Notes: generated by a model from the sequence alone, not told the origin. Counted from the first letter of the stretch, positions 1-6,607 are shown. The stretch: 8,896 nt of DNA from Clostridiaceae bacterium (GCA_012512865.1 JAAZDH010000332.1:1-8896); one strand, 5' to 3'. Translations and numbers: made by a program.

Positions 1-1340
1 ATATAAAGGGTGTCGGGCTTTCAGGCCAGATGCACGGTGCAGTCCTGCTGGATGCTGACAACAAGGTCTTAAGAAGGGCAATAATATGGTGCGACCAGAG
101 AAGTGCCGCGGAGTGCGAGCAGATAACCAGCCTGGTAGGGAAGGAAAGGCTTGTTGATATTACTGCCAACCCTGCCTTGACAGGGTTTACGGCCGCCAAG
201 GTAATGTGGGTGAAAAACAATGAGCCCCATATATTTGAAAAGGTTAAAAAAATCTTACTGCCAAAGGATTACATACGATTCAGGCTCACGGGGGAGTTTG
301 CAACGGAAGTGACGGATGCCAGCGGTATGCAATTCCTGGATGTTCCAAGAAGGCAGTGGAGCGGGGAGGTAATTTCCAAGCTTGGTATTGATATATCCAT
401 GCTTGGAAAGGTGTACGAATCCCAGGAAATTACTGGTGAAGTTACGGAGGAGGCCGCGGAAATAACGGGATTAAGGGAGGGCACGCCGGTTGCGGGGGGA
501 GCGGGCGACCAGGCGGCAGGCGCTGTGGGTAATGGCATAGTAAGGCCGGGAGTCATATCTTCCACCATAGGAACTTCGGGCGTAATATTTGCCTATTCAG
601 ATAAAGTAAGCATAGACACCCTGGGGAGGGTGCATACATTTTGCCACGCGATCCCTGGCACATGGCATATCATGGGTGTGACACAGGGAGCGGGACTGTC
701 GCTTAAATGGTTCAGGGACAACTTTTGTATCGAGGAAAAAAGGGTTGCGGAGTTAATGGGCATAGACCCCTACGTACTGATGGACAGGGAGGCGGAAAAG
801 GTAAAACCCGGCTGTGATGGGCTTATATACCTTCCATACCTGATGGGTGAAAGGACCCCCCATCTTGATCCCGATGCGAAAGGGGTGTTTTTTGGCCTTT
901 CAGCCGGGCATGAGAAACCCCACATGATAAGGGCTATTATGGAAGGCGTGGTGTTCAGCCTCAGGGATTGCCTTGAAACAATAAAGAATATGGGTGTAAG
1001 TATAACTGAAATAAGAGCTTCCGGGGGAGGAGGAAAAAGCAAGCTGTGGCGGCAGATGCAGGCGGACGTGTTTGGCGCCGGCATTGCAGCCACGAATTCA
1101 AGTGAAGGCCCTGCCCTTGGAGTGGCCTTGCTTGCAGGAGTAGGCACCGGTGTTTATGCCAGCGTGCAGGAAGCTTGTGATACAGCTGTAAGGGTTGTGA
1201 GCAGGCAGGAGCCGGATTATACGCTGCATGATGTGTACTCCGGGTATTATAAAATTTATGGCAGGCTGTATAATTCGTTGAGAAATGATTTCAAGGAGTT
1301 GAGCAATACTTTGAATTCAAGGTATTGCATCCATGGATAA
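1..1340 (+). CDS. xylB: Xylulokinase (FGGY carbohydrate kinase), 5'-truncated by the window edge
   Basis: This enzyme phosphorylates D-xylulose with ATP to xylulose 5-phosphate in the cytoplasm, the entry step to the pentose phosphate pathway. The reading frame is open from position 3 and reads IKGVGLSGQMHGAVLLD, so the ATG at 30 is internal (the Met of the substrate-binding GQMHG motif) and not the start. By comparison with E. coli XylB (484 residues, GQMHG near residue 77), about 70 N-terminal residues, including the first phosphate-binding loop, lie upstream. Visible family features are LLPKDYIRFRLTGEF, the catalytic Asp in GGAGDQAAGAVGNG (codon 507-509), STIGTSGVIFA, LPYLMGERTPH and the second FGGY signature around GGGGKSKLWRQMQADVFG. 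The C-terminal tail aligns with the normal end of the family. The strong similarity to XylB favours xylulokinase over other FGGY kinases. No intrinsic terminator is visible in the AT-rich DNA that follows. Confidence 0.93.
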   Translation, partial: IKGVGLSGQMHGAVLLDADNKVLRRAIIWCDQRSAAECEQITSLVGKERLVDITANPALTGFTAAKVMWVKNNEPHIFEKVKKILLPKDYIRFRLTGEFATEVTDASGMQFLDVPRRQWSGEVISKLGIDISMLGKVYESQEITGEVTEEAAEITGLREGTPVAGGAGDQAAGAVGNGIVRPGVISSTIGTSGVIFAYSDKVSIDTLGRVHTFCHAIPGTWHIMGVTQGAGLSLKWFRDNFCIEEKRVAELMGIDPYVLMDREAEKVKPGCDGLIYLPYLMGERTPHLDPDAKGVFFGLSAGHEKPHMIRAIMEGVVFSLRDCLETIKNMGVSITEIRASGGGGKSKLWRQMQADVFGAGIAATNSSEGPALGVALLAGVGTGVYASVQEACDTAVRVVSRQEPDYTLHDVYSGYYKIYGRLYNSLRNDFKELSNTLNSRYCIHG

Positions 1341-1433
1341 AGATGGGTTATGCACTATATTAAGGTGAAAATACATATTCAAGCATAATTATACATATTT
1401 TCAACCATATTTGTACATAAAATTTAACAAGTT

Positions 1434-1454
1434 ATTTGTATACAGTATACAAAT
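1434..1454. promoter_or_regulatory. Perfect 21-bp palindrome, candidate regulator operator
   Basis: The arms ATTTGTATAC and GTATACAAAT are exact reverse complements around a single A. The site ends 13 bp upstream of the -35 box at 1468, a position typical of an activator site or upstream operator. The core GTATAC with flanking TTTG/CAAA resembles operators of GntR/FadR-type regulators, but the regulator cannot be named. It is not a terminator: the arms are AT-rich and no T-tract follows. Further upstream the 9-mer ATACATATT occurs twice with a 20-bp pitch (1371 and 1391), possibly just AT-rich curvature. Confidence 0.55.
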
Positions 1455-1467
1455 TTCTAAAAACTCG

Positions 1468-1496
1468 TTGATAAATTGTATTTTTAGTGGTATAAT
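1468..1496 (+). promoter_or_regulatory. Sigma-A-type promoter of the hydrogenase operon
   Basis: A -35 box TTGATA (1468-1473) is separated by exactly 17 bp from a perfect -10 box TATAAT (1491-1496). The predicted transcription start is near 1503-1504, giving a leader of about 130 nt before the first operon gene at 1636. I see no recognisable riboswitch or strong hairpin in that leader. This is the best promoter in the window and the only convincing one for hndABCD. Confidence 0.8.
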
Positions 1497-1507
1497 TATG
1501 TTGAATT

Positions 1508-1525
1508 TTGTTAAATATTTAACAT
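1508..1525. promoter_or_regulatory. Rex-type redox-sensing operator
   Basis: The sequence TTGTTAA-ATAT-TTAACAT matches the known Rex consensus TTGTTAANNNNTTAACAA at every specified base except the last. It lies a few bases downstream of the predicted transcription start, where bound repressor would block initiation or early elongation. Rex releases DNA at a high NADH/NAD+ ratio, so the operon should be induced when NADH accumulates. This fits a hydrogenase that disposes of NADH electrons. Rex control of hydrogenase and fermentation genes is established in Clostridia; binding here is inferred. Confidence 0.75.
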
Positions 1526-1635
1526 AATGTATGGCAACGCCCAGGCATTGGCAGAATATGGATAGCAAATGAAATACGATAAATTTCAATGCTGAAGGTT
1601 TTGCTGCACCAGAATAAAAAATAGGGGGTTTTTAT

Positions 1636-2148
1636 ATGGACAAGGGAACATGCTGCTGTGGGTGTATCGATGAAAAAGAGCAGATGCTGGAAAGCATTAT
1701 GCAAAAGCACAAAAACCGTAAAGGCGCATTAATTCCTATACTTCATGAGGCACAAGAATTGTACGGCTATTTACCTTTAAAGGTACAGAGGAAAATATCA
1801 GAAAGCCTGGATATTCCTCTATCCGAAATCTACGGTGTAATAACTTTCTATGCGCAGTTCTCGTTGAAACCAAAGGGTGTATACAATATCCAGGTTTGCA
1901 TGGGAACTGCTTGTTATGTCAGGGGAGCAAGCCTGGTCCTGGAAAAATTGCAGGAAAGGCTGGGTATTCACATTGGAGAATGCACTGAAGACGGATTATT
2001 TTCGTTGGAAGTATGCAGGTGCGTGGGTGCTTGCGGGCTGGCTCCCGTAATGATGATAAATGGTGAAGTATACGGAACTTTAAATCCGGAAAAAATCGAA
2101 AAGATAATTGAGAAGTATGAAAAACAGGGCAAGGTCCAGGTAAAATGA
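1636..2148 (+). CDS. hndA: NuoE-like [2Fe-2S] subunit of bifurcating [FeFe] hydrogenase (HndA/HydC)
   Basis: This 170-residue protein is the thioredoxin-fold [2Fe-2S] subunit that partners the NuoF-like flavoprotein in multimeric [FeFe] hydrogenases and complex I. The N-terminal helical part (about 17-80: LIPILHEAQELYGYLP, IYGVITFYAQF) is typical of NuoE. The cluster ligands are in the expected C-x4-C plus C-x3-C pattern: Cys88 and Cys93 (VCMGTAC), Cys129 and Cys133 (CVGAC). Length is normal for the family. The ATG follows AGGGGG (1623-1628) at good spacing. An unusual extra Cys cluster, CCCGC at residues 6-10, precedes the conserved domain. It is the first gene of the operon and ends 16 bp before hndB. 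A role in formate dehydrogenase or complex I is possible for the family, but the downstream hydrogenase decides the assignment. Confidence 0.93.
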   Translation: MDKGTCCCGCIDEKEQMLESIMQKHKNRKGALIPILHEAQELYGYLPLKVQRKISESLDIPLSEIYGVITFYAQFSLKPKGVYNIQVCMGTACYVRGASLVLEKLQERLGIHIGECTEDGLFSLEVCRCVGACGLAPVMMINGEVYGTLNPEKIEKIIEKYEKQGKVQVK

Positions 2149-2151
2149 GCC

Positions 2152-2158
2152 GGAGGTG
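2152..2158 (+). promoter_or_regulatory. Ribosome binding site that fixes the hndB start
   Basis: GGAGGTG lies 6 bases before the ATG at 2165. The in-frame GTG at 2156 is part of this Shine-Dalgarno sequence and would have no site of its own, so 2165 is preferred as the start. Confidence 0.75.
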
Positions 2159-2164
2159 GATTCA

Positions 2165-2533
2165 ATGAAACCGATTGAAAAAATGGAAAAAACAAGAGAA
2201 GGAGCAATAGGGCAAACAACTGGCGGAAAACAAGATGTAAGAATGAGGATTGCAGTAGGAATGGCTACTTGCGGAATTGCAGCCGGCGCAAAACAGGTAA
2301 TGGATGCTTTTAATGAAGAGCTTAAGAGGAGAAACATTAATGATGTAAAGACAGTGTTGGTAGGCTGCAGGGGCGCATGCAGGCTGGAACCCCTTGTGGA
2401 GATAACCGGTGAAAACGGGGAAATGGTGACGTATGTTAACATGACACCCGAAAAGGTTGCAAGGGTGGTAGCCGAGCATGTTGTAAACGGGAGAATTTGT
2501 ATCGATTATACTGTAGGAACCGAAGTAGAGTAG
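2165..2533 (+). CDS. hndB: Small thioredoxin-fold [2Fe-2S] ferredoxin-like subunit (HndB)
   Basis: This 122-residue protein is the small accessory subunit found between the NuoE-like and NuoF-like genes of tetrameric NAD(P)-linked [FeFe] hydrogenases such as HndABCD of Desulfovibrio fructosovorans. The first ~27 residues are polar and probably flexible. The domain then reads IAVGMATCGIAAGAK, followed by VGCRGACRLEPLVEI and TYVNMTPEKVARVVAEHVVNG. The C-x3-C pair (Cys68, Cys72) is intact, but only one Cys (Cys36) is present where NuoE-type domains have C-x4-C. A further Cys (112) lies near the C-terminus. Whether it holds a full [2Fe-2S] cluster is therefore unclear from sequence. It shares the operon with hndA (16-bp gap) but is followed by an unusually long 222-bp spacer. 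The identification rests on motifs and position. Confidence 0.87.
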   Translation: MKPIEKMEKTREGAIGQTTGGKQDVRMRIAVGMATCGIAAGAKQVMDAFNEELKRRNINDVKTVLVGCRGACRLEPLVEITGENGEMVTYVNMTPEKVARVVAEHVVNGRICIDYTVGTEVE

Positions 2534-2615
2534 TACGGTTTTATACTTGACATAGATTAATTCGACAAATGTGGCAAGGAACAAAGCAAGGATTAAATTA
2601 ACATGGATTAAAGTT

Positions 2616-2640
2616 GATTAGCACGGATTAGCACGGATTT
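2616..2640. repeat. GATTAGCACG direct repeat in the hndB-hndC spacer
   Basis: Two exact adjacent copies of GATTAGCACG (2616-2625, 2626-2635) are followed by a partial third (GATTT). Related GGATTAA/GTTGATTA words occur just upstream (2590-2620). Short arrays of this CACGGATTA type recur in intergenic DNA of many bacteria, so this may be a remnant of a dispersed intergenic repeat. The 222-bp spacer (2534-2755) holds no supportable gene. It has an isolated TTGACA at 2547 without a matching -10 box, and the strong hndC ribosome binding site GAGGAGGG at 2741-2748. Confidence 0.6.
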
Positions 2641-2755
2641 ATAACGAAGCAAGTGTTTTAAACAGATAACGATGCACTAAAAGAAGCTGACGGGCAAAAG
2701 AACTAACAGGGAAAAGAGCTGGTATGCGGTTGTTAATGTAGAGGAGGGTTAAAAA

Positions 2756-4558
2756 ATGCAAATATATAGGTCACATGTTTTGATTTGTAACGATAGCACC
2801 TGTGCACAGCTGGATTCCGGGAAAATAATGGAGGAATTTGGTGCACAGTTGAAAAAGAATAAACTGGAAAACGAGGTCAAGGTACTAACGGCAGGATGCC
2901 CGGGTATGTGTGAGCAGGGACCGGTGGTCGTGGTTTATCCTGAGGGCACCGTGTATACCATGGTTAAACCGGAAAATGTCAAGGAAATAGTAGAAGAGCA
3001 CCTGCTGAAGCGGAAAATCGTAAAAAGGCTTTTGCACAAGGATATGATGGAGGAAGGGGATACCCCCGCAAAAGCCCTTGATGATACCAAGTATTTTAAG
3101 AAGCAATTGAGGATTGCATTGAGAAATTGCGGAATCATCAACCCGGAGGATATTAACGAATACATTGAACATGACGGTTACAAGGCATTGGAGAAAGTTT
3201 TGACAGGAATGACCCCCCTGGAGGTAATCGACACCGTAAAGAAATCAGGTTTAAGGGGCAGGGGAGGAGGAGGCTTCCCGACAGGACTTAAATGGGAATT
3301 CGCTTACAAGAGCCAGGATGATGAAAAATATGTGTGCTGCAACGCGGACGAGGGCGACCCCGGTGCATTCATGGACAGGAGCATCCTGGAGGGGGATCCC
3401 CATTCCATAATCGAGGCAATGACAATAGCAGGATATGCCATCGGGTCTAAACAAGGCTTTATTTATGTAAGGGCTGAATACCCGATAGCTGTAAAAAGGC
3501 TGGATATAGCAATACAGCAAGCCAAGGAACATGGTTTCCTGGGAGAAAACGTTTTGAATACAGGTTTTTCTTTTGACATAGAGCTGCGATTGGGAGCAGG
3601 GGCTTTTGTTTGCGGCGAGGAAACGGCACTTATGACTTCAATTGAAGGAAAGAGGGGAGAACCGAGACCTAGGCCTCCATTCCCCGCGGTCAAAGGATTG
3701 TGGCAAAAACCGACATTGCTTAACAACGTTGAAACATATGCCAACATTCCCGTTATTATACTGAAAGGCCCGGAATGGTTTGCTTCCATTGGAACAGAAA
3801 AAAGCAAGGGCACCAAGGTGTTTGCCATAGGCGGCAAGATCAACAACACGGGACTTATAGAAATACCGATGGGTACAACCTTGAGGGAAGTAATATTCGA
3901 CATCGGCGGAGGGATACCCAACGGGAAGAAATTCAAGGCAGCCCAAACCGGCGGTCCTTCCGGCGGATGCATTCCTGCAAGCCACATGGATACGCCAATT
4001 GAATATGATACCCTTGTACAACTGGGCTCGATGATGGGTTCCGGTGGGCTCATAGTCATGGACGAGGATACGTGTATGGTTGACATTGCAAAGTTCTTCC
4101 TTGAGTTTACGGTTGATGAATCCTGCGGAAAGTGCCCGCCCTGCCGTATAGGAACGAAGAGGATGCTTGAAATCCTTGAAAAAATCACGAGCGGAAAGGG
4201 CACCGAGGAAGACATTGAGAAACTGGAAATACTGGCAAATAACATAAAGCTTTCAGCCCTTTGCGGCCTGGGACAAACAGCCCCGAACCCGGTATTGAGC
4301 ACCTTGAGGTACTTCAGGGATGAATACGAAGCCCACGTAAAAGAAAAGAAATGTCCGGCAGGGGTTTGCAAGTCCATGATTCATTACGTGATAAACGAAG
4401 CGCTTTGCAAGAGTTGTGGAATTTGTGCAAGAAATTGTCCTGTCAACTGCATTTCCGGGCAGAGAGGAGAACCTTATGTTATTGCCCAGGAGAAGTGTAT
4501 CAAGTGTGGCACTTGCATGGTGAAGTGCCCGTTCAAGGCAATATTCAAGAACGTGTAA
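2756..4558 (+). CDS. hndC: NuoF-like NAD(H)/FMN-binding subunit of bifurcating [FeFe] hydrogenase (HndC/HydB)
   Basis: This 600-residue flavoprotein subunit exchanges electrons with NAD(H) and is the likely bifurcation site of the complex. An N-terminal thioredoxin-fold [2Fe-2S] domain (about 1-90) has Cys11, Cys16, Cys48 and Cys52. The NuoF core follows, with the FMN/NADH glycine-rich loop GLRGRGGGGFPTG (165-177), NADEGDPGAFMDR, and GAGAFVCGEETAL. The NuoF [4Fe-4S] site is SCGKCPPCR (Cys457, 460, 463) plus Cys503 in LCGLGQ. The C-terminus adds a two-cluster [4Fe-4S] ferredoxin domain: Cys551, 554, 557, 561 region and Cys581, 584, 587, 591. This domain order and length match HndC/HydB rather than complex I NuoF, which lacks the terminal ferredoxin domains. 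The ATG follows GAGGAGGG (2741-2748) at 7 bp. All clusters look intact. Confidence 0.95.
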   Translation: MQIYRSHVLICNDSTCAQLDSGKIMEEFGAQLKKNKLENEVKVLTAGCPGMCEQGPVVVVYPEGTVYTMVKPENVKEIVEEHLLKRKIVKRLLHKDMMEEGDTPAKALDDTKYFKKQLRIALRNCGIINPEDINEYIEHDGYKALEKVLTGMTPLEVIDTVKKSGLRGRGGGGFPTGLKWEFAYKSQDDEKYVCCNADEGDPGAFMDRSILEGDPHSIIEAMTIAGYAIGSKQGFIYVRAEYPIAVKRLDIAIQQAKEHGFLGENVLNTGFSFDIELRLGAGAFVCGEETALMTSIEGKRGEPRPRPPFPAVKGLWQKPTLLNNVETYANIPVIILKGPEWFASIGTEKSKGTKVFAIGGKINNTGLIEIPMGTTLREVIFDIGGGIPNGKKFKAAQTGGPSGGCIPASHMDTPIEYDTLVQLGSMMGSGGLIVMDEDTCMVDIAKFFLEFTVDESCGKCPPCRIGTKRMLEILEKITSGKGTEEDIEKLEILANNIKLSALCGLGQTAPNPVLSTLRYFRDEYEAHVKEKKCPAGVCKSMIHYVINEALCKSCGICARNCPVNCISGQRGEPYVIAQEKCIKCGTCMVKCPFKAIFKNV

Positions 4559-4570
4559 GTGCAGTAAAGA

Positions 4571-4654
4571 ATGCATGATTGGATTTGCAAGTGAATGCAC
4601 GATTAACTGCATGATTGGATGTATGATTGAATGTATGATTGGATGTATGATTGA
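4571..4654. repeat. Seven-unit 12-bp tandem repeat filling the hndC-hndD spacer
   Basis: Units of 12 bp run without a gap from 4571 to 4654, with consensus ATGTATGATTGR. The last four (from 4607) are nearly identical and the first three have diverged; the preceding 12 bases (4559-4570) may be an older copy. The fifth and seventh units are identical, and units ending in TGG or TGA largely alternate, suggesting a 24-bp higher-order period. The array starts just after the hndC stop and ends at the hndD Shine-Dalgarno sequence (AAGGAGG, 4654-4660). Because 12 is a multiple of 3, units stay in the hndC frame and spell tiny ORFs such as MYDWMYD-stop. There are no unique spacers, so it is not CRISPR. 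Confidence 0.85.
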
Positions 4655-4668
4655 AGGAGGCGTAAATT

Positions 4669-6420
4669 ATGAAAATGGTGAATATTAAGATAGATGGCAA
4701 AGAGTTGCAGGTGCCTGAGAACTACACTATCCTTGAAGCAGCAAGACAGGCGAATATATCCATTCCCACGCTGTGCTACTTAAAGGGTATAAACGAGATT
4801 GGTGCATGCAGGATGTGCATAGTTGAGGTCAAGGGCTCGAGAAGTTTCCAGGCAGCGTGCGTATACCCTGTTTCCGAGGGGCTTGAAGTGAGGACCCAGA
4901 GCCCTGCCATCAGGGAGGCAAGAAAGGTTACGCTGGAGCTTATCCTTTCAAACCACGACAGGAGCTGCCTTACATGTGTAAGGAGCCGTACCTGCGAACT
5001 CCAAAAGCTGGCCGAGGAATTAAATATCAAGGATATCAGGTTTAACGGTGAAATGCAAAGGAAGCCGATGGATGATTTTTCACCGTCAATAGTCAGGGAC
5101 CCCAATAAATGCATATTGTGCAGGCGCTGCGTAAGCATGTGCAAGAACATACAGAAAGTTGCTGCCATTGATACCGTTGAAAGGGGCTTTGACACAATAG
5201 TTTCACCCATATACAACCTGTCGTTGAACGAGGTGCCGTGCGTAACTTGCGGCCAGTGCATCAACGTTTGCCCTGTCGGTGCCCTCAGGGAGAAGGACAG
5301 CACCGAGATTGTATGGGATGCATTGGCAAACAAGGACCTTCACCTGGTTGTCCAAACTGCACCTGCCGTAAGGGTGGCCCTCGGTGAAGAGTTTGGAATG
5401 CCTATTGGCACAAGGGTGACGGGGAAAATGGTTGCAGCATTGAAGCAGCTGGGTTTTGCAAAGGTATTTGATACCGACACGGCTGCGGATTTAACCATCC
5501 TGGAAGAAGGAACCGAGCTTATTAACAGGATAAAAGAAGGTGGAAAGCTGCCCCTGATTACTTCATGCAGTCCAGGCTGGATTAAATTCTGCGAGCATTT
5601 CTACCCGGAGTTCCTGGATAATCTTTCAACCTGCAAATCACCCCATGAAATGTTCGGCGCCTTGTTAAAATCTTATTATGCCGAGAAAATGGGGATAGAC
5701 CCGGCGAAGATGTTCGTGGTTTCCGTCATGCCTTGCACCGCCAAGAAATTTGAACGTCAAAGACCAGAATTGGCATCCACCGGATACCCGGATGTAGACG
5801 CGGTATTGACCACGAGGGAACTTGCCAGGATGATAAGGGAGGCAGGCATAGATTTCAAGTCCCTCCCGGATGAGACATTTGATGATCCAATGGGAGAGGC
5901 AACAGGTGCAGGTGTCATATTCGGAGCAACAGGTGGGGTCATGGAAGCAGCTCTAAGGACGGTGGCCGATATATTGACGGGCAAATCCAATGAAGATATA
6001 GAATATACCGAGGTCAGGGGTATTGAAGGCATAAAAGAGGCCAAAATCAAGATTGGAGACCTTGAGTTGAAAGCTGCCGTTGCCCACGGGCTTGGCAATG
6101 CCAGGAAGCTTCTTGACAGGATTAAATCGGGGAAGGCTGACTACCACTTTGTTGAAATAATGGCTTGCCCTGGTGGTTGCGTAAATGGCGGAGGACAGCC
6201 GATACAGATTTCGGAGGTAAGGAGCGTTGTTGATATAAGCAAGGAGAGGGCAAAGGCAATATACGAGGAAGACAGGGATATGCCCATAAGGAAATCCCAC
6301 GAAAACCCGCAGGTACAGAAGCTTTACAAGGAGTATTTAGGAGAACCGGGAAGTCATAAGGCCCACGAACTTTTGCACACACACTATGCACCGAGGGAAA
6401 GCTACCCGGATATACCATAG
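4669..6420 (+). CDS. hndD: [FeFe] hydrogenase catalytic subunit with H-cluster (HndD/HydA, group A)
   Basis: This 583-residue catalytic subunit reduces protons to H2 (reversibly) at the H-cluster. Domains in order: plant-type [2Fe-2S] ferredoxin (Cys36, 47, 50, 64); a His-ligated [4Fe-4S] site (His96, Cys100, 103, 109); a two-[4Fe-4S] ferredoxin domain (Cys148, 151, 154, 158 and Cys191, 194, 197, 201); then the H-domain. H-cluster motifs are L1 TSCSPGW (298-304), L2 MPCTAKKFE (354-362) and L3 MACPGGCVNGGGQP (from 498). The C-terminal segment RKSHENP...PGSHKAHELLHTHY is the small-subunit-like tail. Size and domain order resemble C. pasteurianum CpI. L1 has Ser301 where most enzymes have a second Cys. 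The ATG at 4669 lies 8 bp after a perfect AAGGAGG; the ATG at 4675 is too far away. With HndABC it should form an electron-bifurcating, NADH plus ferredoxin-dependent enzyme. Maturases HydEFG are not in the window. Confidence 0.96.
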   Translation: MKMVNIKIDGKELQVPENYTILEAARQANISIPTLCYLKGINEIGACRMCIVEVKGSRSFQAACVYPVSEGLEVRTQSPAIREARKVTLELILSNHDRSCLTCVRSRTCELQKLAEELNIKDIRFNGEMQRKPMDDFSPSIVRDPNKCILCRRCVSMCKNIQKVAAIDTVERGFDTIVSPIYNLSLNEVPCVTCGQCINVCPVGALREKDSTEIVWDALANKDLHLVVQTAPAVRVALGEEFGMPIGTRVTGKMVAALKQLGFAKVFDTDTAADLTILEEGTELINRIKEGGKLPLITSCSPGWIKFCEHFYPEFLDNLSTCKSPHEMFGALLKSYYAEKMGIDPAKMFVVSVMPCTAKKFERQRPELASTGYPDVDAVLTTRELARMIREAGIDFKSLPDETFDDPMGEATGAGVIFGATGGVMEAALRTVADILTGKSNEDIEYTEVRGIEGIKEAKIKIGDLELKAAVAHGLGNARKLLDRIKSGKADYHFVEIMACPGGCVNGGGQPIQISEVRSVVDISKERAKAIYEEDRDMPIRKSHENPQVQKLYKEYLGEPGSHKAHELLHTHYAPRESYPDIP

Positions 6421-6429
6421 AAAAAAACT

Positions 6430-6473
6430 AAAAAACGGGACATGGGGACATAAAAAACGGGATAAGGGAACAG
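6430..6473. repeat. Tandem 22-bp repeat, part of a GGGACA-type palindromic intergenic element
   Basis: Positions 6430-6451 and 6452-6473 are tandem 22-bp copies matching at 18 of 22 bases; both begin AAAAAACGGGA. The second copy is the left arm of the terminator that follows. GGGACA/TGTCCC palindromes of this kind recur in intergenic DNA of many Clostridia and related anaerobes and can behave like REP elements; that family membership is from memory. Confidence 0.65.
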
Positions 6474-6492
6474 GTTCCCTGTCCCGTTTTTT
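6452..6492 (+). terminator. Rho-independent terminator of the hydrogenase operon
   Basis: An 11-bp perfect outer stem (AAAAAACGGGA at 6452-6462 with TCCCGTTTTTT at 6482-6492) encloses a small internal loop and a 6-bp inner stem (GGGAAC with GTTCCC). The right arm ends in T6. It begins 31 bp after the hndD stop. The A-tract on the left and T-tract on the right could make it work in both directions. Confidence 0.88.
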
Positions 6493-6607
6493 AGCATTTT
6501 TTGACTGGAAGCGGTACCTGTATCAGCGGAATCTGCATCCTTGTTCCAAGTGTGATTCATGTACCGGCGTCCAAGGTATGGTGCAAAAGGGCGAGAGCAT
6601 GGCGATA

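Noticed and set aside
30..32. ATG at 30 as the xylB start
   Set aside because: The frame is open upstream and encodes conserved IKGVGLSGQ; the Met is the internal substrate-binding residue.
1424..1430. Extra Rex half-site TTAACAA upstream of the palindrome
   Set aside because: A lone 7-mer with no partner arm is expected by chance in AT-rich DNA.
2547..2552. Consensus -35 box TTGACA in the hndB-hndC spacer
   Set aside because: No acceptable -10 box at 16-18 bp; the matching positions read TGTGGC or similar.
3463..4377. Long 304-codon open frame on the minus strand
   Set aside because: It is wholly antisense to hndC, whose motifs are intact; it shows no recognisable domain and is a codon-bias shadow.
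4571..4654. CRISPR-like array
   Set aside because: Units of 12 bp are contiguous with no unique spacers, and no cas genes are present.
6506..6519. Possible catabolite-responsive (cre) site TGGAAGCGGTACCT
   Set aside because: Three of the eleven specified consensus positions mismatch, including the terminal A; not strong enough to report as a site.
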